Positions 15,849 to 24,534 of a stretch of DNA of 64,000 bases are shown piece by piece (position 1 is the first letter of the stretch; each line of letters opens with the position of its first letter). The stretch spans positions 62,001-126,000 of the forward strand of contig JAFZPI010000043.1 in NCBI GenBank assembly GCA_017552615.1, given 5' to 3'. Below the pieces are notes generated by a model. That model had not been told where the DNA came from and did not search any database. It saw only the letters and a program-made list of their open reading frames with translations. A program made the translations under genes and the position numbers. Source of the stretch: Clostridia bacterium (GTDB lineage Bacteria > Bacillota > Clostridia > Christensenellales > Aristaeellaceae).

Positions 15849-17330
15849 GTGGCACGCATCGGTTTTGACAATGATCTCTACCTGAAAACCCAGTCCGAGC
15901 ACATCATGGCCCGTATTGCGGAGTTTGGCAAGCTGTACCTCGAGTTTGGCGGCAAGCTGTTTGACGACTATCACGCCTCCCGGGTGCTGCCGGGCTTCAA
16001 ACCCGACTCCAAGATCACCATGCTCAAGCAGCTGCGGGACCAGACCGAGATCGTCATCGCCATCAACGCGGATGACATTGAGAAGAACAAAGTCCGGGGC
16101 GACATCGGCATCACCTACGACATGGACCTGCTCCGTCTCGTGGATGCCTTTGTGGGCAACGGTTTTTATGTTGGCAGTGTGGTGTTGACCCGCTGGCGCG
16201 GACAGCCTTCTGCCGTCGCTTATGAAAAGAAGCTGAAAGCCCTCGGCCTTCGCACCTGGCGACATTATCCGATCGAGGGCTATCCCTCCAATCTGCCGCT
16301 GATCGTCAGCGAGGAAGGCTACGGCCGCAACGATTACATTGAGACCTCCCGTCCTCTGGTCGTGGTCACCGCCCCAGGCCCCGGTTCCGGCAAGATGGCC
16401 ACCTGCCTCAGCCAACTCTGGCACGAGCAGAAGCGCGGCGTCCGGGCAGGCTATGCCAAGTTCGAGACCTTCCCGATCTGGAACCTGCCGCTGAACCACC
16501 CGGTCAACCTGGCCTACGAGGCCGCCACCGCGGACCTCAGCGACGTGAACATGATCGATCCGTGGCACCTCGAAGCGTACGGGAAAACCGTCGTCAACTA
16601 CAACCGCGATGTCGAAGTTTTCCCCGTACTGAAAGCGATTTTCGAGCGCATCTTCGGGCGCTGCCCCTACCAGAGCCCCACGGATATGGGCGTCAACATG
16701 GCCGGCAACTGCATCGTGGACGACGAAGCCTGCCAGGAGGCCGCGCGCCAGGAAATCATCCGCCGCTACTATGACGCCCAGTGCGAGCGCCGCAAGGGCA
16801 ACGCCGGGGACGAACCTGTCCGAAAGATCCAGCTCCTGATGGAGAAGGCCGGCATCAGCGTCGCAAACCGCCCCGTCGTGGCCGCCGCCAATGTGCGCGC
16901 CGCTGAGACCGGCGGACCCGCCGCCGCGATCTCCATGCCGGACGGCACAGTCATCACCGGCAAGACCAGCACCCTTCTGGGCGCTTCTTCCGCTATGATC
17001 CTAAACGCGCTGAAACATCTTGCCAACATCGACGACAGCGTGAAACTCATCGCCCCGAGCGTCATTGAACCCATCATGGAACTCAAGGTCAAGTATCTCG
17101 GGAACCATAATCCCCTGCTGCATATTGACGAAATCCTGATCGCCCTGGCCCTTGCTGCCACCGAAAATGAAGCTGCCAGAGCTGCCTACGCCATGCTGCC
17201 GAAGCTGGCAGGACTTGAAGTGCACTCTTCTGTCATTCTTTCCCAGGTCGATGTCAGTGTGTTCAAAAAGCTTGGCGTCAACCTGACCTGTGAACCGGCT
17301 TACCAGAGCAAGAAGCTCTACCACACTTGA
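15849..17330 (+). CDS. DUF1846 (UPF0371) family protein
   Basis: A 493-residue protein matching the UPF0371 family in length and throughout its sequence (IGFDNDLYLKTQSEHIMARI at the N-terminus; VVTAPGPGSGKMATCLSQL and GVNMAGNCIVDDEA in the middle). A nucleotide-handling role has been suggested for the family because of the glycine-rich PGPGSGKMA loop, but no function is established. The GTG at 15849 lies 7 bases after TTGGAGG, and the family consensus begins at exactly this point. The ATG at 15819 lies upstream of the ribosome binding site. Confidence 0.93.
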   Translation: MARIGFDNDLYLKTQSEHIMARIAEFGKLYLEFGGKLFDDYHASRVLPGFKPDSKITMLKQLRDQTEIVIAINADDIEKNKVRGDIGITYDMDLLRLVDAFVGNGFYVGSVVLTRWRGQPSAVAYEKKLKALGLRTWRHYPIEGYPSNLPLIVSEEGYGRNDYIETSRPLVVVTAPGPGSGKMATCLSQLWHEQKRGVRAGYAKFETFPIWNLPLNHPVNLAYEAATADLSDVNMIDPWHLEAYGKTVVNYNRDVEVFPVLKAIFERIFGRCPYQSPTDMGVNMAGNCIVDDEACQEAARQEIIRRYYDAQCERRKGNAGDEPVRKIQLLMEKAGISVANRPVVAAANVRAAETGGPAAAISMPDGTVITGKTSTLLGASSAMILNALKHLANIDDSVKLIAPSVIEPIMELKVKYLGNHNPLLHIDEILIALALAATENEAARAAYAMLPKLAGLEVHSSVILSQVDVSVFKKLGVNLTCEPAYQSKKLYHT

Positions 17331-17331
17331 A

Positions 17332-17360
17332 TTGACAACCGCAAGATGTTGTGGTACAAT
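17332..17360 (+). promoter_or_regulatory. Promoter of the DUF6273 and PIG-L fusion genes
   Basis: TTGACA (17332-17337), 17 bases, TACAAT (17355-17360), immediately after the DUF1846 stop codon. It is one of the best promoter matches in the window. Confidence 0.8.
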
Positions 17361-17391
17361 GTTTTGAAGACCACAAGAAGAGGTGATGGGG

Positions 17392-18282
17392 ATGCGCCTT
17401 CGTTTCCGCTGCATGGCCTGCCTGTGTGCGTTGGCATTGCTGCTTTGCGGTGCAGCACGGAGCGAGGAAGCACTGCGCGGATATACGAAAGAGAACGGCT
17501 ATATCTATGTTTCTCTCGGCAGGTATCCGCAGAGCGCGGACGGCACGGTGAAACCGATCGTCTGGCGTGTCCTGTCAACCGATGAAGAAAAAGTGTGGCT
17601 GCTGAGTGAGTATGTTCTTTTCGCAAGGGCCATGCACACCAGCCTGAAAGAATACCAGAATGAATTCAAAGGCGACTTTTCCCAGACAGAATTGAGCCAC
17701 TATCTGAATTCAGCTTTCACAGACGATGCCTTTACAGCCGAAGAATCCGACATGCTGCTCCCATTTGAAGAATTTGGAAAAGTCTTCATCCTGAGCACGG
17801 CCGAACTGAACGACAAAAGCATCGGCCTCGGCGTGACCCTGAAGGATTCCAGCAACAGCAAAAAGATCCATGAAAACCCAGGAGTTCGGGCCTGGGGAAC
17901 CGAATGGGCCACCACCGACAACGGATATCCCCAGGAAACCTACCCCAATCCGAAAGCAAAAATTCGCAATGCCACAGATACCGCCAATATCACCGTCGGA
18001 GAGAAACGGCTTTTTGTGTACTCCGCCAACCGGGGAAGCACCAGCCCTTACTGGACGCGCACCCAGTCCGGCGCAGACAAACGCCATGCCAACTGCACGA
18101 AAGCAGACGGAACGATCGGCCATATCGAAGTCGGTCGGGATAACGAAGGCGTCCGGCCCTCGGTCTGGCTTGCGGCCGGAAGCTTCGAAATCGTCGGCGG
18201 CTCCGGCACCCTCGATGATCCTTTTGTTCTGGCGCCCCCTGAGGCCGCTGAATCCATTCCGGAAGGAGATGCTGCGAATTGA
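17392..18282 (+). CDS. Secreted DUF6273-type protein
   Basis: 296 residues with a cleavable signal peptide (MRLRFRCMACLCALALLLCG, cut probably after AARS). The mature part has the pattern of DUF6273 surface proteins: SLGRYPQ, PIVWRVL, WLLSEYVL, then SPYWTRTQSG and GVRPSVWL near the end. These features recur in Clostridia cell-surface proteins of unknown role. The start at 17392 is 8 bases after AAGAGG; two in-frame codons just upstream (17383, 17386) overlap that site. Its stop codon overlaps the TTG start of the next gene, so the pair is translationally coupled. Confidence 0.8.
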   Translation: MRLRFRCMACLCALALLLCGAARSEEALRGYTKENGYIYVSLGRYPQSADGTVKPIVWRVLSTDEEKVWLLSEYVLFARAMHTSLKEYQNEFKGDFSQTELSHYLNSAFTDDAFTAEESDMLLPFEEFGKVFILSTAELNDKSIGLGVTLKDSSNSKKIHENPGVRAWGTEWATTDNGYPQETYPNPKAKIRNATDTANITVGEKRLFVYSANRGSTSPYWTRTQSGADKRHANCTKADGTIGHIEVGRDNEGVRPSVWLAAGSFEIVGGSGTLDDPFVLAPPEAAESIPEGDAAN

Positions 18283-20546
18283 AAAAGTGGCTGACCGCTT
18301 TCTTTGCGTTGGCAGCGTTTTTGTTCGCGCTCAGCGTGGCGCTGGCAGATGAAGCACCCGAAATCACCGACAAGTGCGGCTTTAAATCCAGCGGCACAAA
18401 GTTCAAATACACCCAAATGACCGACGGGAAGTATACCACCTACTGGGATACCCACGAGGCCAAGCACAACTACCTGCAGATCACAGCCCCCAACGGCCAG
18501 AAGATCTACGGCTTATATCTCTGCTTCCGCAGCATGCCCGACGCCTACGAAGTGCAGACCGCGCACGGCAGCGACTGGCAGACCGTTTATGTCGGGGACA
18601 CTGAGATTTACCACGCCTTTTACAGCTTTGACGGCGGTGTCTCCTCGGTGCGCGTCTATGTGCCCACCACCACAAAACAGGTCTTGGGTTTCAATGAGGT
18701 TTTCGCTTTCGGTGAAGGGGAAATCCCCGACTGGGTTCAGCGCTGGGAACCCACGGTGGAAAAGGCAGACATTCTCTTCCTGGTCGCCCACCCCGATGAC
18801 GAGCTGATTTTCATGGCCGGCGGCATCCCCACGGCCATCGACGAAGGCCGCAGCGTAGCTGTGGCCTACATGACCTACTCCAACACCACACGCCGCTCCG
18901 AGTTGCTCAACGGCCTATGGCTTCTTGGCGTTCGCAACTACCCTGTCATCGGCAACTTCAAAGACAGCTACCAGAAGAACCTCAAAACCCAGTATAAATC
19001 CCTTGGCGGCGAGGAGAAGGTCAATGCCTGGGTTACGGAAGTGATTCGCCGGCTGAAGCCCGAAGTCATCGTCACCCAGGACGAGGACGGCGAGTACGGC
19101 CATCCGATGCACAAGGTCATCTCTGAAGCCGCACGCAATGTCTGGGACAAGACCGCAGATGCCACTTATTGCCCGGAATCCGCCGAAGCCTACGGCACCT
19201 GGCAGGCGAAAAAACTCTATGTGCACCTCTGGTCCGAGAATGCCTCGCTCTTCGACTGGGAAACCCCGCTGTCTTCTTTCGACGGCAAAACCGGCATGGA
19301 ACTGGCCATCGAGGCCTACGAGCTGCACATCACCCAGAAAACCAGCGGCATGAGCGTCACCAAGACCGGCGCCGAGTATGACAACCACCGTTTCGGTCTC
19401 TTCGCCTCCACCGTCGGCCCCGACGAAACAGGCGGCGATTTCTTCGAGAATATCGATGCATCCGCGCCCATACAGGAAGTCGAAATCGAGGCCGTCCCGA
19501 TGACCCTTCCTGAGGAAGAACTCTCCCCTGTGGAAGACGAGATCTCTGAAACCAAAATCGAAGTCATCTACGTTGAGGAGAATAATCAGAATACCGAAAA
19601 CGCTCAATCGGAAGATCCGCTTCCCCTCGAAACCGAAACAACCGGCACCTGGGTCGAAACCGATGAAGACCTGGCCGCCATCCTTCCGCCGCTGAACGCA
19701 AAAGGCTATCTGGATGAAGGCGAATTTGTCTACTCCAGTGATGAACAGGGACTCTACATCTATGTGAGCCAAACGCTGAAGGTTGTCATCCGGCGGAGCT
19801 ATGAAGTCCCTGACAAGAAGCACGCCTTCTACTGCTTCACGGCGCATGTCTGGTGCGACACGGAAGCCGGGATGCTGCCGCAGACGATTTTCACAAATCC
19901 GGAAAAGCCACGCAGCACACACGATAATGTTAAAGACATCGCCACGAACAACAAAGTGGTCTTTGCCACCAGCACAGACTATTATACCTACCGGATCAAG
20001 CAGACCTATCCCACCGGCATCATCGTGCGCGGCGGACAGATCTTCTATGATGAACCCCGCAGGAATCCACCCACCATGCCCAACTACGAGACCCTTGCTT
20101 TCTTCCCCGACGGACATATCGAGAGCTACCTGTCCACGGAGAAGAGCGCACAGGATTACCTGGACGCCGGGGCCTACGATGTTTACTGCTTCGGCCCCTG
20201 CCTGATACGGGACGGAGAGCCCACGCCCTACATTGCCACCGCCAACACCAGCTATAACCCGCGCTATGCCTTCGGCACCGTGGAACCCGGGCACTATGTC
20301 GCCATCCTCTGCGAAGGCCGTCTGGCCCGCTCCAAAGGTGTACAAATGAAATACCTCGCTGAATTACTGCAGCGGGAAGGCTGTGACATCGCCGTAAACC
20401 TTGACGGCGGTCAGACCGCTGTCTTCTGCTTCATGGGCAAACAACTCAACCAGGTCGACAAATCCATCCCCTACGGCCGCAAGCAAGCCGAAATCCTTGC
20501 CTTTGGCACCTCGGAACAGGTCGGAGATTACGAAATTGGTCCGTAA
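18279..20546 (+). CDS. Secreted PIG-L deacetylase/phosphodiester glycosidase fusion
   Basis: 755 residues with a signal peptide. After a discoidin-like N-terminal domain (about 25-150) comes a PIG-L/LmbE deacetylase domain (about 160-390). Its zinc motif is VAHPDDE, with a second cluster in GEYGHPMHK; the family removes acetyl groups from N-acetylglucosamine-type sugars. An acidic linker (about 410-470) leads to a NAGPA-type phosphodiester glycosidase domain (about 480-755) ending in NLDGGQTAVFCFMG, a family that releases sugars from phosphodiester links. The combination suggests an extracellular enzyme acting on wall or teichoic-acid-like glycans, which is inference. GGAAGGAG supports the TTG start at 18279. 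Confidence 0.85.
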   Translation: MKKWLTAFFALAAFLFALSVALADEAPEITDKCGFKSSGTKFKYTQMTDGKYTTYWDTHEAKHNYLQITAPNGQKIYGLYLCFRSMPDAYEVQTAHGSDWQTVYVGDTEIYHAFYSFDGGVSSVRVYVPTTTKQVLGFNEVFAFGEGEIPDWVQRWEPTVEKADILFLVAHPDDELIFMAGGIPTAIDEGRSVAVAYMTYSNTTRRSELLNGLWLLGVRNYPVIGNFKDSYQKNLKTQYKSLGGEEKVNAWVTEVIRRLKPEVIVTQDEDGEYGHPMHKVISEAARNVWDKTADATYCPESAEAYGTWQAKKLYVHLWSENASLFDWETPLSSFDGKTGMELAIEAYELHITQKTSGMSVTKTGAEYDNHRFGLFASTVGPDETGGDFFENIDASAPIQEVEIEAVPMTLPEEELSPVEDEISETKIEVIYVEENNQNTENAQSEDPLPLETETTGTWVETDEDLAAILPPLNAKGYLDEGEFVYSSDEQGLYIYVSQTLKVVIRRSYEVPDKKHAFYCFTAHVWCDTEAGMLPQTIFTNPEKPRSTHDNVKDIATNNKVVFATSTDYYTYRIKQTYPTGIIVRGGQIFYDEPRRNPPTMPNYETLAFFPDGHIESYLSTEKSAQDYLDAGAYDVYCFGPCLIRDGEPTPYIATANTSYNPRYAFGTVEPGHYVAILCEGRLARSKGVQMKYLAELLQREGCDIAVNLDGGQTAVFCFMGKQLNQVDKSIPYGRKQAEILAFGTSEQVGDYEIGP

Positions 20547-20606
20547 GCAATAATAAAGATCATAAGGCATAATGAACAGAAAAACTTGATGCCTGAACAC
20601 GCCATT

Positions 20607-20650
20607 CTATGTGCCCTATGCCCTATGCCCTGTGCCCTGCGCTTTGTGCC
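20607..20650. repeat. Short tandem repeat of CCCTATG/CCCTGTG units
   Basis: Degenerate 7-base units (CCCTATG, CCCTGTG, CCCTGCG) run in tandem in the gap before murA. They resemble the short heptamer repeats found in intergenic DNA of many bacteria. No function is evident. Confidence 0.5.
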
Positions 20651-20694
20651 TTATATCTTATCCTTTATCCCCAACGCCCCCATTGGAGGAAGTT

Positions 20695-21966
20695 ATGCCC
20701 GGCAAAGAAAAAATGGTCATTGTGGGCGGAAGCCCGCTGGAGGGTGAAGTCCATGTCAGCGGCGGTAAGAATACTTCCGTCGCGGTGATCCCGGCCACAC
20801 TCCTGTGTGACGAGCCCTGCACCATCGAGAACCTTCCCGACATCGACGACGTGCGCGCGCTGGTGGATATCCTGCGCTCTCTTGGCGCGGTTGTGGACTA
20901 CGAGCCCGGTGAGTTCATGAAAGTGGACCCACGGCCCGCGAACGGCTATCAGGTCGGCTACCGGGACGCCCAGCGTCTCCGGGCTTCCTATTATCTGATT
21001 GGCGCGCTTCTGGGCCGGCAGGGCCGGGCAGAGGTCGCTTTCCCCGGCGGATGCAAGATTGGACAGCGGCCCATTGACCAGCATCTGAAGGGCTTCAACG
21101 CGCTCGGGGCCGAGACCGATGAGCGCGGCGGCACGATCATCGCCGAGGCGGAAGAGCTCAACGGGAGCGACGTTTTCTTCGACATGGTGACCGTCGGCGG
21201 CACCATCAACGTGATGTTGGCAGCCTGCAAGGCCATGGGTACCACGGTCCTGCACAACGCTGCCAAGGAACCCCATATCGTTGACCTGGCCAACTTCCTG
21301 AACTCCATGGGCGCCAATGTCCGCGGTGCAGGTACCGACCTGATCCGTATAAAGGGCACCCCTTATCTGCACGGAAGCACCTATGCCGTGATCCCGGACC
21401 AGATCGAGACCGGCACGCTGATGATCGCCGCGGCCGCCACGCACGGCGACGTGGTCATCACCGGCTGCATCCCAACGCACATGGAAGCCCTTTCCGCCAA
21501 GCTGCTGGAAATGGGCGTTCGCGTCACGGACTCCGACGATGCCATCCGCGTGCGCATTTCCAGCGCGCACCGGGCTGTGAACGTCAAGACCCAGGTCTAC
21601 CCGGGGTTCCCCACAGATTTACAGCAGCCCATGAGCGCTCTGCTGACCACCGCCCACGGCACGAGCATCATCCAGGAAACGATCTTCGAGTCGCGCTTCA
21701 AGCACATGGACGAGCTGATCCGCATGGGCGCACAGATCCGCGTGGTGGACCGCACGGCCATCATCGAGGGCGTGCCGCAGCTCCTCGGTGCGCCGGTGAC
21801 CGCCACCGACCTGCGTGCCGGCGCGGCACTCCTCGTCGCCGGGCTGATGGCTAAGGGTGAGACGGAGATCTACGAACCCGAATACATCGATCGGGGCTAT
21901 GAGCACATCGAGAAGAAACTGCGCGCCCTCGGCGCTTCCATCCGCAGGGAATCCATTGAGTCCTGA
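20695..21966 (+). CDS. murA: UDP-N-acetylglucosamine 1-carboxyvinyltransferase (MurA)
   Basis: Catalyses the first committed step of peptidoglycan synthesis in the cytosol, moving enolpyruvate from PEP to UDP-GlcNAc. It is full length at 423 residues with the EPSP-synthase fold. The PEP-binding start GGKNTSVAVIPATLL is clear. The catalytic cysteine is in the family context PGGCKIGQRPID (C120), so the enzyme should be fosfomycin-sensitive. The late PGFPTDLQQP and DLRAGAAL blocks are also present. GGAGGAAG precedes the ATG at 20695; a longer in-frame extension from 20611 runs through the tandem repeat and is not coding. It heads a block of envelope genes. Confidence 0.97.
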   Translation: MPGKEKMVIVGGSPLEGEVHVSGGKNTSVAVIPATLLCDEPCTIENLPDIDDVRALVDILRSLGAVVDYEPGEFMKVDPRPANGYQVGYRDAQRLRASYYLIGALLGRQGRAEVAFPGGCKIGQRPIDQHLKGFNALGAETDERGGTIIAEAEELNGSDVFFDMVTVGGTINVMLAACKAMGTTVLHNAAKEPHIVDLANFLNSMGANVRGAGTDLIRIKGTPYLHGSTYAVIPDQIETGTLMIAAAATHGDVVITGCIPTHMEALSAKLLEMGVRVTDSDDAIRVRISSAHRAVNVKTQVYPGFPTDLQQPMSALLTTAHGTSIIQETIFESRFKHMDELIRMGAQIRVVDRTAIIEGVPQLLGAPVTATDLRAGAALLVAGLMAKGETEIYEPEYIDRGYEHIEKKLRALGASIRRESIES

Positions 21967-22001
21967 ACCCATGAGATACCGCTGACGAAAGGGGTGAGAC
22001 C

Positions 22002-22523
22002 GTGAGCGACCCGTTCCTGATCCTCGGCATCGAGGAAACGTCGGACGAGACGCTCGTCCGGCATGCCTACCACCGGATGGCCCGCAAATGGCACCCCGAT
22101 CAGTTTCAGGACGAAGCGCAGCGCGAGGAAGCCAACCGCCGCATGGTCGCCCTGAATCACGCTTACGAGAAAGCGCTGGCCCATTGCTCTCCGAAAAAGC
22201 AATCCTCCCTCCCGATGGTTATCTCCTGCGAGGATGCCCTGGAGCTTGGCGGCAAAATGCTGGATAAAGGCTTTCCCGAAAGCGCGCTGCAGCAGCTCCT
22301 CCGGGCCTCCAGTCGCAGCGCTGCCTGGTATGCGATGCAGGGCAAGGTACTCATGGAAATGTCGCAGTACGAGTCTGCGGAGCAGTCCTACCGCGAGGCC
22401 GTGCGCATGGAGCCCGACAATATCCGCTACCGGGCCGGGGCACTGGATGCGCTGGTGGCCCTCCGCGAATCCAAGACCCTGGGCGGACGGTTGCGGCAGT
22501 TCATGGGAAAGAAAAAGCGCTGA
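22002..22523 (+). CDS. J-domain co-chaperone with TPR-like tail
   Basis: 173 residues. The N-terminal J domain (about 1-60) includes the essential HPD in RKWHPDQF, which stimulates DnaK ATPase. The C-terminal half (about 75-150) is helical with a TPR-like motif (AAWYAMQGKVLMEMSQYESAEQSYREAV). It lacks the G/F and zinc domains of DnaJ, so it is a specialised co-chaperone that would deliver a bound partner to DnaK. Its position between murA and the FHA/FtsW genes hints at an envelope client, by inference only. The GTG start has AAAGGGGTGAG upstream. Confidence 0.85.
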   Translation: MSDPFLILGIEETSDETLVRHAYHRMARKWHPDQFQDEAQREEANRRMVALNHAYEKALAHCSPKKQSSLPMVISCEDALELGGKMLDKGFPESALQQLLRASSRSAAWYAMQGKVLMEMSQYESAEQSYREAVRMEPDNIRYRAGALDALVALRESKTLGGRLRQFMGKKKR

Positions 22524-22524
22524 T

Positions 22525-22554
22525 ACCCGGCCGGCTGCCGCTGACCGGGTTTTC
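22525..22554 (+). terminator. Possible weak intrinsic terminator
   Basis: A 6-bp stem (ACCCGG 22525-22530 with CCGGGT 22545-22550) is followed by TTTTCATGTT. The short stem and run suggest partial termination between the J-domain gene and the FHA-FtsW-PBP genes. Confidence 0.45.
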
Positions 22555-22595
22555 ATGTTGATACATTCCTGATTCTATTGGAAAGGAGCAGGCAC

Positions 22596-23279
22596 ATGTC
22601 GGATGACGTCTATGAAATCGTCGCGCAGGCCATGCGCTACTGGTTTGTCGCGCTCGGCATCCTGATTGTGCTGCGCTCTTTTCTCTGGCTCCGTCGGGAC
22701 CGCAAGGCAAAGCATCGCCGCCTCCGCAGCCTGCCGGATGCCGGCATGGTCGGCGAGTGGCTGGTCGAGTCCGGAAATCGCGAACTCCCCGAAGGCGTTG
22801 TCCTGCCGGTTCCGCGGGAAGGTGTTTTAGGAGACACCCGCTCCTGTGACCTTTATGTTCCCGTCTGGGGCGTCGCCCACACGCATCTCTACCTCCGCTA
22901 CAGTCCCAAACAGGGCCTGATCCTCACTCCAGCCTACCGCCAGCACTGCCTGGTCAACGATGTCCCCGTCACCTGGCGGAGCGTCCGCAAGCAGCCGGTC
23001 GCGCTTCATCACGGAGACATCCTCACGGTCGGAGAAGCCGTGCTGCGGCTGCGGATGTTTGCGGGCCTGAAGAGTGAATCCAGACCGCGGTTTGCCCATG
23101 AAGCAGAACCTCAGGCCACTCCCATCGCCTACGGCATTTCCGGCGACACCCAGATGGATACCCAGGCCCCCACGATCGAACGCCCCGGGGAGAAAACCGG
23201 CATCGGATACGGCATGAGCGGTGTAACTGTCGAACCTGTCCGTCACCGGCGTTCCGACAGTCGGAAAGGGGGCGGGTGA
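22596..23279 (+). CDS. Membrane-anchored FHA-like domain protein
   Basis: 227 residues. One transmembrane helix (about 12-32, YWFVALGILIVLRSFLWL) is followed by a basic stretch. An FHA-like domain (about 70-150) has the order LGDTRSCDLYVP, VAHTHLYLRY, VNDVPV and LHHGDILTVGEAVLRL. FHA domains bind phosphothreonine, but the usual GR and SxxH positions read GD and AHTHL, so binding is uncertain. The C-terminal 60 residues look disordered. It sits directly before FtsW/RodA, as FHA proteins do near cell-shape genes in Clostridia and Actinobacteria. The ATG at 22596 follows AAAGGAG. Confidence 0.75.
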   Translation: MSDDVYEIVAQAMRYWFVALGILIVLRSFLWLRRDRKAKHRRLRSLPDAGMVGEWLVESGNRELPEGVVLPVPREGVLGDTRSCDLYVPVWGVAHTHLYLRYSPKQGLILTPAYRQHCLVNDVPVTWRSVRKQPVALHHGDILTVGEAVLRLRMFAGLKSESRPRFAHEAEPQATPIAYGISGDTQMDTQAPTIERPGEKTGIGYGMSGVTVEPVRHRRSDSRKGGG

Positions 23280-23280
23280 C

Positions 23281-24534
23281 ATGGGCCTTCGCCATAAAGA
23301 TCCCGTACGCAAAGCCGGACGCCGCCTCACCGACGTGGTCATGCTCTTCTTTCTTTCGGGTTTCCTGCTCCTCGCGATCCGACGAAACGATGTCACCGGC
23401 TATGTCCTGGCCGCCGGTGTGCCGCTCATCATCTGGCTGGGTTCCACCCTCCTGCCCATGATCTTTCATGTGGACAGCCTGATGCTTGCCCTGACGAATT
23501 TCCTCTGCGCGCTCGGTGTCCTATTACTGTATGACACAAACCCGGAATATGCCAGACAGCAGGTTGTCTGGTATGGTTTCGGTATGTTCGCCATGCTTGT
23601 CTGTATCTGGGGCGTGCGGACATTCCATTTCACCCGGCGCTCCGCCTGGATCCTGGCCGCCGTCAGCCTCGTCCTGCTGGTCCTGCCTGTCCTCTTTGGC
23701 CGGGAAACCTACGGCGCCAAGAACTGGGTCTACATCGCCGGGATCTCCTTCCAGCCCAGTGAGGCTGTCAAGCTGTGCCTTCTGATCGTCCTGGCACGCT
23801 GGATGGCCGACCGCCACTTCTGGCCGTGGTTCCTTTTCGCCATGGCCTGCCTGGCTCTATTGATGCTCCAGATGGACCTCGGCACCGCACTGCTATACTA
23901 CGGCGTGACCCTGATGCTCGGTTTCGCCTCCACCGGTTCTTTCTTCCTTCTTCTGGCGGGAATCGTCGGCGCGGGCGGTGCGGCATGGATCGGATACCAC
24001 CTGTTCGCGCACGTCAAGAAACGTCTGGCGATCTGGCTCAACCCCTGGGCTGTCTACGACACTTTCGGATACCAGATCGTCCAGGGTCTGATCGCGCTGG
24101 CTTCCGGCGGACTGATGGGAGTCGGCCTGGGCCTCGGGAGCCCCACGACCATCCCGGTCTATGAGTCGGACTTTATCTTTGCGGTGCTGTGCGAACAGTT
24201 CGGTCTGGTCTTTGCCCTGTGCGTGCTGGCGATTGTCGTGGCCCTGATCTGGCGCGGCGCGACGATCGCCATGGCAGCCCGCACAAGCTTCCACGGCCTC
24301 CTGGCCATGGGCGCCACGCTCATGATCGGTCTGCAGACCTTCGTCATCATTGGCGGCGTCATCAAACTGATCCCCCTGACCGGCGTCACAATGCCCTTTG
24401 TCTCGTACGGCGGCACGTCCCTGCTCTCCAGCATGTGCCTGGTCGGGTTGATCCAGGGCGTGGAGAGCCTGAACCGCGACGACCTGGCGGAAGACACCCG
24501 CCTGGCCCTGCAGGCAGAGGAGGCGGATGTATGA
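23281..24534 (+). CDS. FtsW/RodA/SpoVE-family peptidoglycan glycosyltransferase
   Basis: A SEDS-family membrane protein (417 residues, about ten hydrophobic segments) that polymerises lipid II into glycan strands outside the membrane. Hallmarks: GAKNWVYIAGISFQPSE near the middle, NPWAVYDTFGYQIVQGLIALASGG, GLGLGSPTTIPVYESDFIFAVLCE and the C-terminal PLTGVTMPFVSYGGTSLLS. The family normally works with a class B penicillin-binding protein, and such a gene follows with a 4-base ATGA overlap; that partner has lost its active site. Whether this is FtsW, RodA or SpoVE in role cannot be decided here. Confidence 0.93.
   Translation: MGLRHKDPVRKAGRRLTDVVMLFFLSGFLLLAIRRNDVTGYVLAAGVPLIIWLGSTLLPMIFHVDSLMLALTNFLCALGVLLLYDTNPEYARQQVVWYGFGMFAMLVCIWGVRTFHFTRRSAWILAAVSLVLLVLPVLFGRETYGAKNWVYIAGISFQPSEAVKLCLLIVLARWMADRHFWPWFLFAMACLALLMLQMDLGTALLYYGVTLMLGFASTGSFFLLLAGIVGAGGAAWIGYHLFAHVKKRLAIWLNPWAVYDTFGYQIVQGLIALASGGLMGVGLGLGSPTTIPVYESDFIFAVLCEQFGLVFALCVLAIVVALIWRGATIAMAARTSFHGLLAMGATLMIGLQTFVIIGGVIKLIPLTGVTMPFVSYGGTSLLSSMCLVGLIQGVESLNRDDLAEDTRLALQAEEADV

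Noticed and set aside
18915-20345. 476-codon open frame opposite the PIG-L fusion
   Set aside because: Antisense to a gene with intact motifs; no ribosome binding site.
20611-20694. N-terminal extension of MurA
   Set aside because: It reads through the tandem repeat; the family begins at the ATG at 20695, which has the ribosome binding site.
22578-22595. TTG start for the FHA-like protein
   Set aside because: The codons cover the AAAGGAG site for ATG 22596.
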